Shown: positions 1-8,454, numbered from the stretch's first letter. The stretch: DNA of 12,393 nt from JASFYU01 sp045046905 (GCA_045046905.1 JASFYU010000001.1:1-12393); one strand, 5' to 3'. Notes: generated by a model from the sequence alone, not told the origin. Numbers and translations: made by a program.

Positions 1-692
1 CCTCTGATTTAGACGATGGGTTTGCCCTTATTTTTGATGGAGAAACATTGACCAACTGGGATGGCGACTCCACCTATTGGAGCGTGGAAAATGGTGCTTT
101 AGTCGGCACTATTACGCCTGAAACCCTAATTAAGGTCAATACTTTTATTATATATCAAGGAGACCAACCCCGAAATTTTGAACTCAAAACCGAATTTAGA
201 ATTTCAGAAAGCGGTAATAGCGGAATCAATTATAGAAGTGAGCTTTTAGACACTATTCCCTATGCTTTGAGGGGGTATCAGGCCGATATAGATGGAAAAA
301 ACAAATATACCGGACAAAACTATGAAGAACGTAAGCGTGCCACTTTGGCCTATCGTGGAGAGAAGGTCACACTTTCATCTCAGGACAACCCTGAAAAACC
401 GGGATCTTTAGAGGCCAATGTACAGGGCAATGCCTGGCAGAGCAGAGAAATTCTTGGATTGCTAGGGCATTCGGATTCTTTAAAGACAAAAATCAAAGCT
501 GAAGATTGGAATGAATGCCGCCTCGTCGTAAACAGCAATCGATTACAACATTATATCAACGGCACTTTAATGAGCGATGTACTCGATAATGATGCTGTAA
601 ACCGAATGTTCTCGGGCATGATTGGAGTGCAGCTACACGTAGGACCACCAATGAAAGTGGAGTACCGTAATATTCAATTGAAAAAATTGTAA
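1..692 (+). CDS. DUF1080 (3-keto-disaccharide hydrolase-like) protein, 5'-truncated by window edge
   Basis: The frame is open from base 3 to the TAA at 690-692, so the gene begins outside the window. The TTG at 48 is not the start, because the residues before it (GFALIFDGETL) already match the usual DUF1080 opening, 'GF..LFDGKTL..W'. Further family features are GNSGINYR, the GYQADID strand, WNECRLVV, HYINGTLMSDVLD, and a closing SGMIGVQLHVGPPMKVEYRNIQL. These describe a concanavalin-like beta-sandwich of about 200 residues, so nearly the whole domain is visible and only the N-terminus (presumably a signal peptide) is missing. Some family members hydrolyse 3-keto-glycosides in the periplasm or outside the cell; the substrate here cannot be read. 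The gene converges on the DUF1501 gene with only 11 bases between the stops and no visible terminator. Family assignment is strong; activity is inference. Confidence 0.9.
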   Translation, partial: SDLDDGFALIFDGETLTNWDGDSTYWSVENGALVGTITPETLIKVNTFIIYQGDQPRNFELKTEFRISESGNSGINYRSELLDTIPYALRGYQADIDGKNKYTGQNYEERKRATLAYRGEKVTLSSQDNPEKPGSLEANVQGNAWQSREILGLLGHSDSLKTKIKAEDWNECRLVVNSNRLQHYINGTLMSDVLDNDAVNRMFSGMIGVQLHVGPPMKVEYRNIQLKKL

Positions 693-703
693 AACACAAA
701 CAC

Positions 704-2134
704 TTAGCCGAACAAATCCAACACGGGTTTTCCCAATCCGTCAGGGGTGGTATAAAAAGGTCTGCCCTCGATAGTATAGTGTGTTTGAGGGTGAATGCCC
801 AGTGCGTGGTATATAGTTTGGTGTACTTGATCAATGACCACCGGGTTTTCAATTGAAGAACAGGGTCTTTCGTCTGCAGTTTTACCATAGACCAAGCCTT
901 TTTTAATACCCCCACCCCACATCAGAATAGAGCTACCATCGGTAAAATGCCGGTGCATGCCATAGAATTTTTCGTCTTCGATAATATCGGGTTGATCGAC
1001 CTGGCCTTTGACCAAGGCACCAGGTCGTCCTTCCATGATTGCATCTCTACTGAATTCACTGGCCAGAATAATTAGTGTTCTATCTAAATGCCCTGATTCA
1101 TCCAAATCTTTTATCAATTGAGCAATAGGCCTATCGATCAATTCTTTCATTTTAAGGGTGCGCGTATGACCGTTTTCGTGGGTATCCCACCCTAAAAAAG
1201 GCTCATACTCGGTAGAAACACTTATAAACCGACCCCCATTCATGGCCAAGCGCTTTGCCAGAAGACATCCCAGACCAAACCTTCCGGTATTATAGGTGTC
1301 ATATATTTCTTTGGGTTCCTGAGCCAAATCAAAAACTTTAGCCTCGGGTGAGTTCAACAAGCGGTACGATTGTTCCATCGAACGCATCAAAGAGGCTCTT
1401 TGATAATCGCTCCCCCCTTCCATAACCTTACTTTTATTGGCCAATTCTTTATACAGCTTGTACCGAGCCTCAAACCTTTTAATCGACATGCCTTGAGGTG
1501 GGCGAACGCTATCTAGTCCACTTGATGGATCTGGTATCAAGAATGGCCCAAATTCACTACCCAAGAACCCTGCCGAATGAAATGCCTTCAATTCCTCACC
1601 CTCACCCACTGTAAACCGCTGTCCCATAGCAATAAATGGCGGTATAACAGGATTTGAAGGCCCTAATTCCTTAGCGATCCACGCCCCAATATGTGGGGCC
1701 TGAACTGACTGCGGAGGCTCATAACAGGTATGCCAATGGTATTGGTGCCTTGTATGCAAAATATGGCCAAGATCGGCTGATTTGTATGAGCGTATTATAG
1801 CCCCTTTATCCATTACTCCACCAATAGCCTCTAGTCCTTTCGAAAAATCGAGCCCATCGACCACCGTCGGCATTTTTGGAAAGGTACTCAGCACTCTCTT
1901 ACTCTCTACCCCTTTCTCATAAGGCACATAGGCCTTGGGGTCAAAAGTTTCAGTATGAGCCATACCACCAGCCATCCATAATAGAATAACGGTATCGGCT
2001 GTGGAAGAAATTTTTGAAATTGAAGTCGTGCACGAGCTCAAAAAGCTGGCCAATGGTAGCGTGGTCGTCGAGGCCGCAAGACTTGCCGCTGTCATTTTTT
2101 TTATAAAATCTCTTCGAAAATTTCTTTCTTCCAT
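704..2134 (-). CDS. DUF1501 family protein with Tat signal and lipobox
   Basis: A 476-residue protein. Its N-terminus carries a twin-arginine motif (RRDFIKK, residues 7-13), a hydrophobic stretch and a lipobox-like LSSC ending at Cys35, so Tat export and lipid anchoring are likely. Family signatures follow in order: VILLWMAGGMAHTETFDPK (about 49-67), the TLIILASEFSRDA strand in the second half, HRHF..SSILMWGGGIKKG..YGKT, and a C-terminal HALGIHPQTHYTIEGRP. DUF1501 proteins have an alkaline-phosphatase/sulfatase-like fold, but their reaction is not established. The usual EFGRTP and GRDHWP motifs read EFSRDA and MHRHF here. The start ATG lies 23 bases after the stop of the upstream cytochrome/DUF1549/DUF1553 gene, so the two are almost certainly one operon, the usual arrangement for these families. 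No clear Shine-Dalgarno sequence precedes the ATG. Confidence 0.93.
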   Translation of the reverse strand: MEERNFRRDFIKKMTAASLAASTTTLPLASFLSSCTTSISKISSTADTVILLWMAGGMAHTETFDPKAYVPYEKGVESKRVLSTFPKMPTVVDGLDFSKGLEAIGGVMDKGAIIRSYKSADLGHILHTRHQYHWHTCYEPPQSVQAPHIGAWIAKELGPSNPVIPPFIAMGQRFTVGEGEELKAFHSAGFLGSEFGPFLIPDPSSGLDSVRPPQGMSIKRFEARYKLYKELANKSKVMEGGSDYQRASLMRSMEQSYRLLNSPEAKVFDLAQEPKEIYDTYNTGRFGLGCLLAKRLAMNGGRFISVSTEYEPFLGWDTHENGHTRTLKMKELIDRPIAQLIKDLDESGHLDRTLIILASEFSRDAIMEGRPGALVKGQVDQPDIIEDEKFYGMHRHFTDGSSILMWGGGIKKGLVYGKTADERPCSSIENPVVIDQVHQTIYHALGIHPQTHYTIEGRPFYTTPDGLGKPVLDLFG

Positions 2135-2157
2135 AACCTTATACTAAATGAACTTGT

Positions 2158-5001
2158 TCAATGTATAAATTGAAATTCAGGTAAAATCAGCGTTGACCAG
2201 AACAGATCTTGTAAGGCTTCCTTCTTTGGTCGATTACCAAGGGCGGCCATCATGATTTCTTTTTCCTCTGTGGTCGGTTTTCTCCCTAATGCTTTTTGAT
2301 AAAGTTCATCTACGATTACCTCACTATTATCACCATACCGACCGAGCCATATATTGGCCCCTTCCTCTAATACCCTATTGAAAAACACCCCGTTAGTCAA
2401 CTCCAATGCCTGCAATAAGGTTGCCCGATCGTCTCTTGACGTAGTTACATTCTCTCTACTAGGTCGCCCAAGGGCCTTCATAAAAGGATGCTGTTTTACA
2501 AGACTTGCCCTAGCAAATCTACCCTCTTGATCGTCAAATGTGAAATTGACCAAATTGCCCCAATTAGATGAGCCAAAATCACGAACCACCGACCACGAAG
2601 CATCATCGAACCCTACACTAGCCCAATCTTTATTAGGCTTATCGGCCGTACTTTTCCAATGTGTATCAGAATTGATTGAAATTTCATTTTCATCGCTATA
2701 ACCAATTTTAAGGGCAAACAAAACACCTGCAGGATTAGCGATACTGCCTTCATTGACGCCTTCTATAGCGATGGTATTTTTACCTTCGGAAAGAAATTTT
2801 GTTACATTAATCTTATCGACTTTTGTCCAATCAGAACCTTGTGCTATATTCTTACCATTGATGTAAAGCACATACGAATGATCTACCGAAATTAGTACTT
2901 TGGCATTTTGAATCGCTTTATTCGGAAGCGTAAATGTTCTTCGAAAATAGCGCTTGCCCGGCTCAGGAAGCACATCACGGTCAAATTTTATTTCGCGATG
3001 CCAAATTCTTGAAGACCTAACTTCTTGGCCCTTGGGATTATATGCGGCGGCGGCATACATAGGAGCAATAAGCTGACTTACGGCATCGGAAAATTGTTCA
3101 GCACTCATACGTCTTAAGATAGGTCCTTTAAATATGTAATTCGTTTTAATTTCTGCTATATTCAGATAACTGACGGTAGGCAACTGGTATACTTTTGAGG
3201 TCATCATTATTTTCAACAAATACTTCAGGTCGTAGCCTGAGTCTATAAAATCTGCCGCCAACCAATCTAACAAGTCATTGTTCCAAGGCGTATTGTCCAT
3301 TTCATCTAAGGGCTCTACAATACCTCGCCCCATAAGTTTTTGCCAGAAACGATTGGTGATGGTACGATACAACCTGCCATTTTCAGGCTTGACCATTACC
3401 TCCGAAAGCTTTAGCAGACGTTCTTTTATACTTTCACCATTTACATCACCCAACTCAGGGTATAAAAAATTTACTTGAGCCATTTTTCCAATAGGTTTGT
3501 CACACCGATTGAGTTCCATGACCGAATCGGCAAAAATAGAAGCAAAGCCATAGGACTGGGCCAAGGTCAGATTACTCACAAAACTATTATGGCATGAGGC
3601 ACATTTTACGTTGACCCCTAGCAATGATTGGCCAATATTTTGAGCCGCCTGCATTTCAGTACGTTGACTGGCATTTACGACACCCCGCCATTCTATTCCC
3701 TTTATAAAACCCTCGGAAACTTCGGTAGGGTTGACCAATTCTTTGACCATTAGATCATAATGCTTGTTTTCCTTTAAAGAGGTATATAGCCAGTTGGTTA
3801 TTTGTTTTCTACCCCCGGTTATAAAGCCCGTACCACTATAATCATTGCGCAAAAGATCGTTCCAAAAGCTCAGCCAATTCTCGGTATAATTGACCGTATC
3901 ACTCAATAATACATCAATTAGGAGGCTTCTTTTTTCTGGGTTTGTGTCTTTTATAAATAGGGCAATGTCCTCAGGTTGGGGGAGCAAGCCTATCACATCT
4001 AAATACGCCCGTCTGATAAATATTCTATCATCCACCACCTTGGGCCACGGGGTATCATTTCTTTCGAAATACACATCGACCAATTGGTCTATGGGGTGTT
4101 TTTCTTTGCTAGATGTAGGCAGATCAGGTTTGGAAAGTGCCAATGGCGCTTCAGGAAAAATTTTGAGTTCTTGATCAGACCAATGTGCGCCGGTTTTGAT
4201 CCATAACTTGATCAATGCTATTTCATCATTCTTTAATACCTTTCCCTTTTTCGGCATCACATCATCATGGTTGGGCGAAAGCGTAATTCTTTTATACAGC
4301 TCGCTTTCCTCTGGCTTTCCTATACGAATAACCGGCCCTGATTCTCCGCCCTTAAAGACTCCGTCCTTATTTTCTAGAACCAATTCTCCTTTTTGTTTGT
4401 TCTCACTATGACATTGATGGCAATTATGCGCAAAAATAGCCCGTACACCCATATTTAGCTCATCTTTCCGTGATTCAGAAAGAGAATCCAATTGGTTTAA
4501 TTCGGCGAGTAGTGCCGTGGTTTTTCCAAAATCGTATGAGGTATTGTTACCCGGCAGAATACTGGTCAAAAAATCTTCGCCATGGGTGAGGTTTGCCCCC
4601 AAATGCCCAGCAAGGGTAAGTAAGATTACGGTCACCACGAGCGTTATTCGGTAGGCTTTATAATTACGTAATCTCCCCCTTAAGGTATTTCTCAAAAGTA
4701 GGCTCGTGATACCAGCAAAAACTGCCGTTGCAATACCTAGATTTTGGTGGTCTTGTACCAACTCGCCTGTATAATCGTCATAACATCTGAGCAACCATCC
4801 GAAAACTGCCGAAACAATTGCAAAGCAGGCCCCTAGATATACCATCATGTTAATGCCTTCTCGCAATCCTTTTCGTTTACCACCGAGGGTTAGTCCTTCG
4901 AGAAACAAAGCCACGACCAAAAGCCCAATAGGAAAATGCACCACCATAGGGTGTAGGCGTCCTAAAAACTGTAAAATGATATCCCAAATAGCGCTCTCCA
5001 T
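2158..5001 (-). CDS. DUF2231-cytochrome c (PSCyt1)-DUF1549-DUF1553 membrane protein
   Basis: A 947-residue fusion. Residues 1-140 form a membrane domain with about four hydrophobic helices (roughly 17-36, 51-70, 88-103, 118-136) and the HPMVVHFPIGLL motif of DUF2231. Residues 185-275 are a planctomycete-type cytochrome c domain with CHQCH at 194-198 and a possible axial Met in DDVMPKKG near 249. DUF1549 follows (about 300-505) with a second CxxCH (CASCH, 467-471). DUF1553 starts near 540 (TNRFWQKLMGRGIVEP) and ends with the typical GRPSRENVTTSRDD...LQALELTNG. Residues about 680-815 interrupt DUF1553 with a jelly-roll-like segment (YVLYINGKNIAQG, GKNTIAIEGVN). No classical signal peptide is needed, because the first membrane helix can target the protein; the heme domains should face the periplasm. 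It heads an operon with the DUF1501 gene. An envelope redox role is inferred; the substrate is unknown. Confidence 0.92.
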   Translation of the reverse strand: MESAIWDIILQFLGRLHPMVVHFPIGLLVVALFLEGLTLGGKRKGLREGINMMVYLGACFAIVSAVFGWLLRCYDDYTGELVQDHQNLGIATAVFAGITSLLLRNTLRGRLRNYKAYRITLVVTVILLTLAGHLGANLTHGEDFLTSILPGNNTSYDFGKTTALLAELNQLDSLSESRKDELNMGVRAIFAHNCHQCHSENKQKGELVLENKDGVFKGGESGPVIRIGKPEESELYKRITLSPNHDDVMPKKGKVLKNDEIALIKLWIKTGAHWSDQELKIFPEAPLALSKPDLPTSSKEKHPIDQLVDVYFERNDTPWPKVVDDRIFIRRAYLDVIGLLPQPEDIALFIKDTNPEKRSLLIDVLLSDTVNYTENWLSFWNDLLRNDYSGTGFITGGRKQITNWLYTSLKENKHYDLMVKELVNPTEVSEGFIKGIEWRGVVNASQRTEMQAAQNIGQSLLGVNVKCASCHNSFVSNLTLAQSYGFASIFADSVMELNRCDKPIGKMAQVNFLYPELGDVNGESIKERLLKLSEVMVKPENGRLYRTITNRFWQKLMGRGIVEPLDEMDNTPWNNDLLDWLAADFIDSGYDLKYLLKIMMTSKVYQLPTVSYLNIAEIKTNYIFKGPILRRMSAEQFSDAVSQLIAPMYAAAAYNPKGQEVRSSRIWHREIKFDRDVLPEPGKRYFRRTFTLPNKAIQNAKVLISVDHSYVLYINGKNIAQGSDWTKVDKINVTKFLSEGKNTIAIEGVNEGSIANPAGVLFALKIGYSDENEISINSDTHWKSTADKPNKDWASVGFDDASWSVVRDFGSSNWGNLVNFTFDDQEGRFARASLVKQHPFMKALGRPSRENVTTSRDDRATLLQALELTNGVFFNRVLEEGANIWLGRYGDNSEVIVDELYQKALGRKPTTEEKEIMMAALGNRPKKEALQDLFWSTLILPEFQFIH

Positions 5002-5034
5002 GCCCTCTAAAATTAGGTATTTTTAAGAGTGGAA

Positions 5035-5058
5035 ACAAGTGCTATTATTACTACTTGT
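5035..5058. promoter_or_regulatory. Inverted repeat ACAAGT-N12-ACTTGT upstream of the cytochrome/DUF1501 operon
   Basis: Perfect 6-bp arms at 5035-5040 and 5053-5058, separated by 12 bases, lie in the 102-bp gap between the end of dnaE and the ATG of the 947-residue protein, about 34 bases upstream of that ATG. The position suits an operator, or a hairpin in the leader. I could not find a clean Bacteroidota promoter (TTG...TAnnTTTG) around it, and a 6-bp dyad in AT-rich DNA can arise by chance. Confidence 0.25.
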
Positions 5059-5103
5059 ACAATGAAGTAAAAGTATTTATACATTTTTACGAAGCTTACT
5101 TTT

Positions 5104-8100
5104 TTATTCCTTAATACTTGGTTCTACGTTATCGGATTTCTTACGCTGAAATATCTTGGCACTCGTCTTCATATCGGCATATCGCGGATCCTGAACATAA
5201 TCTTGTTTTTGCATTTTGATTACCTCTATACTTAAAAACCCAAATTCACTGACCACCTTACCGTAAAACCGATAAATGCCTCTGCCCCTAAAATTGTATT
5301 GGGCGGCCACTGGTGGAAAGAGTACGGTATCAAACACTTCGCCCTGCTGACCTACCAAGGTCGCAAAGTGCATGCGCCTGCCCGTATGGGTGCTGGTACT
5401 CTTGACCGTAACCAGATACCCATAAATATCGATATAGCGGTGTAGGTAGCGTTCCAAATCTTTACTGCCCCTATTGTTCTTTGGAGGTACTGCCAACAAT
5501 TCAAACGGACTGCACAAACAGAAACCCAATAACTCTAGCTGGGTAAAGGCCATCTCTAGATTAGTGGTATGTAGTTGGGGAATCTTAAAATTTTGGTGCT
5601 CGGGAGGAAACAATTTGGGGTGGTCAATTTTTACATTTTTATTCAGGAACAGGTGTGCTTTCCATAGCAATTGGTGCTGATTTACCCCCGTAAACCGGAA
5701 GGCATCGATCCGTATGAGAATACTTATCTGCTCTATAGAGATAAAGACCCGATCCAAAAAACTCACCAAGGAGTCATAGGCTCCATTTTTTATTCTATCC
5801 TTTAGAATCCGATCAACTACCCTATTCTCGAGTTCTTTTAGGTTACCAAAGCCTAGAAAAATATCGATTCCATAAATAACATTGGCGTTATGGCTTTTAT
5901 TTATACAGGGTGCATGAACGGTCGCCCCCAGCATACGTGCTTCATGAATATAAAATTCTGAACGGTAGAATCCGCCGCCGTTATTGAGTACGGCCACCAT
6001 ATATTCTAAGGGATGGTATGCCCTTAAAAATAGCGTTTGATAGCTTTCCACGGCATAGGAAGCCGAATGCCCTTTGGCAAAGGCATAGCCAGCAAAACTG
6101 GCAATTTGTTCCCAAATCTCAAAAATAAGGGTATCGGTATAGTTTTTTTTACGACAGTTATCAATAAACTTTTCACGTACCTTTTGAAACTCTTCGCGCG
6201 ACCGAAACTTACCGCTCATTCCTCTACGAAGCACATCGGCCTCGCCCAGATCCAGCCCTGCAAAATAGTGGGCGACCTTGATAACGTCTTCTTGATAAAC
6301 CATAACCCCGTAGGTCTCAGGCATAATCTCTAACATCACCGGATGCGCCATTTTCTCTGCCCTACCCTTATTTCTGTGTCGCAAGATATACTCTCGCATC
6401 ATACCGCTTTTGGCCACCCCTGGTCTGATGATTGAACTCGCCGCTACCAAGCCCAAATAATTATCGACCTCCAATTTTTTGAGCAACATGCGCATAGCGG
6501 GCGACTCAACATAAAAACAACCCATGCATTGTGCCGTTTTTATAAGGGTATTGATCTTTGGGTCTTTCTTGAATTTATTGATATCATGTATATCGATTTT
6601 TGCAAATTCCTCAGGATTATTATATGCTAAAATATCTAAAGCCTCTTTGATCTTTGCGAGTCCGCGTTGGCCGAGAATATCGAATTTATAGAGTCCCACA
6701 TCTTCGGCAATAACCATATCGAACATGACCGTAGCAAACCCCTTAGGAGGAAGATGGGTGGCCGAAAAACAATGTAAGGGTCGTTCACTAATCAGAATAC
6801 CTCCGGCATGAATACTCAGGTAATTGGGCATACCCATAATCAAACGCCCATATTTTATGACCAAATATGAAACCTCATCAAGTTTGGCACTATCATAGCT
6901 GCCTTCGGACAAAGAATCAATTTCTGCCTTAGGAAGCCCAAAGACTTTTCCCAACTCTCGTACAGCCCCTTTTTCTTTAAAAGTAACATAGGTACCTAAA
7001 AGGGCCACGTAATCAAAGCGCTTAAAGATATACGCTGTTACGGCCTGCCTATCTTTCCAAGAAAAATCGATATCGAAATCAGGCGGGTTGGTTCTATATA
7101 GATTAATGAAGCGTTCAAAATAAAGATCCAGCTCCATTGGATCTACGTCGGTAATTCGCAACAAATAGGCTACAATACTATTGGCCCCACTACCACGACC
7201 TATATAAAAAAAATCTCTTCGGTCAGCCTCCGAGACAATATCCCAATTGATTAAGAAATAAGAAACAAAACCCTTTGCCTTAATCAGTTGCAACTCCTTT
7301 TCAAGTCTCTCTTCAATAGCCTTGCCTCCTTCAGGGTAGCGATAAGACAAGCCTTTTTGGCATAAGTTTTCTAAAAACGCCTCATCCTCTTCATTCGTAT
7401 TTAGATATGCTTTTAGGTTTTGCGGTTGTCTTTCTTCGGAAAAATCAAAATGAATGGTGCAGGAATTCATCAAACGATCGGTGTTTTCTAAAATAAAAGT
7501 GTATTCTGAAAAGACTGATGCCAAATTTTGAATAGGAAACATTTTCTCATTCTCATTGGCTTCTTCGGTTTGGGGAAGCTTGCTCAACAATACGTTATTA
7601 TCAATGGCGCGTAACAAACGGTGGGCATTAAAGTCACGTTTATTACGAAAGGTAACGGGCTGCTGCACCACCAATTTATTCTTGAGCTTTAACAATCGTG
7701 AAAAAGGCAATTTTCGCAAATCGGCAATGGATATTCCGATAAATTCATGTTCGGAAAAACCTTCTTGATCATTTTGCACTACTTTTTCAAAAGGGTAGAC
7801 CACATAGACATTCTTAAACTTTGGCGCAAGTGAAGGCAGTTCTCTTTTTTCATGCAAATGTTCGGAGAGAAAACTGTTTAGTTCTAAATACCCTTCATTG
7901 TTTTTGGCTATACCCACAAAACATTGCTCTACTCCGTTTCTGAAATCGACACCCAAAATTGGCTTTATATCATATTCCGCTGCTTTTCGCACAAAATTGA
8001 GTCCTGCCGAAGTATTGTTTATATCGGTAAGCACCAATTGCGTCACTTGATTTTTTTGTGCCAATTGCAAAAGTTCCACTTCGGAAAAAGTGCCGTAACG

Positions 8101-8133
8101 CAGGCTGTAGTATGTATGGCAGTTGAGGTACAA
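5104..8133 (-). CDS. dnaE: Short C-family DNA polymerase III alpha subunit (error-prone DnaE type)
   Basis: A 1009-residue C-family polymerase. The catalytic palm is intact: GRGSG at 312-316, PDFDIDF at 351-357 (Asp354 and Asp356), and the third Asp in YKFDILGQR (Asp485). The FAGYAFAKGHSASYAVESYQ segment and a C-terminal OB fold (about 895-980) are also present. The N-terminal PHP domain has lost metal ligands: the usual HxH is NCH (residues 4-6) and the usual TDHGN is TDINN (36-40), so it is probably not an active nuclease. The protein is shorter than replicative alpha subunits (E. coli about 1160) and ends soon after the OB fold. With dinB directly upstream on the same strand, this fits a translesion or mutagenesis role like DnaE2/ImuC, though membership of that exact clade is unproven. 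The start is TTG at 8131-8133: the frame closes with a TAA nine bases upstream, inside a repeat array, and MYLNCHTYYS matches the family N-terminus. Confidence 0.93.
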   Translation of the reverse strand: MYLNCHTYYSLRYGTFSEVELLQLAQKNQVTQLVLTDINNTSAGLNFVRKAAEYDIKPILGVDFRNGVEQCFVGIAKNNEGYLELNSFLSEHLHEKRELPSLAPKFKNVYVVYPFEKVVQNDQEGFSEHEFIGISIADLRKLPFSRLLKLKNKLVVQQPVTFRNKRDFNAHRLLRAIDNNVLLSKLPQTEEANENEKMFPIQNLASVFSEYTFILENTDRLMNSCTIHFDFSEERQPQNLKAYLNTNEEDEAFLENLCQKGLSYRYPEGGKAIEERLEKELQLIKAKGFVSYFLINWDIVSEADRRDFFYIGRGSGANSIVAYLLRITDVDPMELDLYFERFINLYRTNPPDFDIDFSWKDRQAVTAYIFKRFDYVALLGTYVTFKEKGAVRELGKVFGLPKAEIDSLSEGSYDSAKLDEVSYLVIKYGRLIMGMPNYLSIHAGGILISERPLHCFSATHLPPKGFATVMFDMVIAEDVGLYKFDILGQRGLAKIKEALDILAYNNPEEFAKIDIHDINKFKKDPKINTLIKTAQCMGCFYVESPAMRMLLKKLEVDNYLGLVAASSIIRPGVAKSGMMREYILRHRNKGRAEKMAHPVMLEIMPETYGVMVYQEDVIKVAHYFAGLDLGEADVLRRGMSGKFRSREEFQKVREKFIDNCRKKNYTDTLIFEIWEQIASFAGYAFAKGHSASYAVESYQTLFLRAYHPLEYMVAVLNNGGGFYRSEFYIHEARMLGATVHAPCINKSHNANVIYGIDIFLGFGNLKELENRVVDRILKDRIKNGAYDSLVSFLDRVFISIEQISILIRIDAFRFTGVNQHQLLWKAHLFLNKNVKIDHPKLFPPEHQNFKIPQLHTTNLEMAFTQLELLGFCLCSPFELLAVPPKNNRGSKDLERYLHRYIDIYGYLVTVKSTSTHTGRRMHFATLVGQQGEVFDTVLFPPVAAQYNFRGRGIYRFYGKVVSEFGFLSIEVIKMQKQDYVQDPRYADMKTSAKIFQRKKSDNVEPSIKE

Positions 8134-8139
8134 ATAGAT

Positions 8140-8230
8140 TTAGATGTTAGATGTTAGATGTTAGATGTTAGATGTTAGATGTTAGATGTTAGATGTTAGA
8201 TGTTAGATGTTAGATGTTAGATGTTAGATG
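8140..8230. repeat. Perfect tandem array, 13 x TTAGATG
   Basis: Thirteen exact head-to-tail copies of TTAGATG (CATCTAA in the direction of dnaE transcription) span 91 bases without a mismatch. A degenerate partial copy (ATAGAT, 8134-8139) lies between the array and the TTG start codon of dnaE. Each unit contains TAA on the coding strand, and because 7 is not a multiple of 3, stops occur in all three frames within 21 bases. The array therefore cannot extend the protein. Such perfect arrays are prone to slipped-strand copy-number change. Confidence 0.97.
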
Positions 8231-8310
8231 AAAAATAAATTTTTAATTAAATAATCGCTAAAACACAAAATTTTCATTGTTTATTGTTCCCTGCTCGTTG
8301 ACAGCCTAAT

Positions 8311-8338
8311 TACTTTGTACTTAATACTTTGTACTTGT
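8311..8338. repeat. Heptamer array TACTTNN x 4
   Basis: Four consecutive 7-base units read TACTTTG, TACTTAA, TACTTTG, TACTTGT. Put another way, the 12-mer TACTTTGTACTT occurs at 8311-8322 and again at 8325-8336 with a 14-base (2 x 7) period. The sequence differs from the TTAGATG array but the unit length is the same. Confidence 0.8.
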
Positions 8339-8353
8339 TTCGTCGCTCGTCTT

Positions 8354-8381
8354 GACTCCTGATTCTAGATTCTCAGCTCTA
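8354..8381. repeat. Degenerate heptamer run GACTCCT/GATTCTA/GATTCTC/AGCTCTA
   Basis: Four neighbouring 7-base units share the frame of a loose GATTCTN consensus. Conservation is partial, so alone this would be weak. It sits between two clearer 7-base arrays and keeps the same unit length. Confidence 0.45.
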
Positions 8382-8393
8382 GCTAGTTTTCTC

Positions 8394-8426
8394 GTTTCTG
8401 GTTTCTGGTTTCTGGTTTCTGGTTTC
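8394..8426. repeat. Heptamer array GTTTCTG x 4 plus partial unit
   Basis: Four exact copies of GTTTCTG at 8394-8421, followed by a partial GTTTC at 8422-8426. On the strand carrying dinB and dnaE the unit reads CAGAAAC. Confidence 0.9.
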
Positions 8427-8440
8427 GTATTTTCTTAGCT

Positions 8441-8454
8441 CTTTTGCCTTTTGC
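8441..8454. repeat. Heptamer pair CTTTTGC x 2
   Basis: Two exact copies of CTTTTGC followed by CT. Two copies alone would be unremarkable; the shared 7-base unit with the three neighbouring arrays is why it is listed. Confidence 0.55.

Noticed and set aside
693..703. Terminator between the convergent DUF1080 and DUF1501 genes
   Set aside because: Only 11 bases separate the stops, and no stem with a T tract is visible.
556..915. 119-codon minus-strand open frame across the DUF1080/DUF1501 junction
   Set aside because: It overlaps two clear genes in other frames, and its peptide is Cys/Trp/Leu-rich noise with no domain.
5104..8133. The polymerase as the main replicative DnaE
   Set aside because: It is shorter than replicative alpha subunits, ends soon after the OB fold, has a degraded PHP site and pairs with dinB. 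Genome-wide confirmation was not possible here.
7924..8157. + strand open frame reaching into the TTAGATG array
   Set aside because: It is antisense to the conserved N-terminus of the polymerase and shows no recognisable protein feature.
8140..8230. TTAGATG array as a CRISPR
   Set aside because: The units are 7 bases, contiguous and identical, with no spacers and no cas genes.
8140..8230. Repeat array as a phase-variation switch that changes the polymerase reading frame
   Set aside because: The array lies upstream of the start codon, and each unit carries a TAA, so no frame can read through it.
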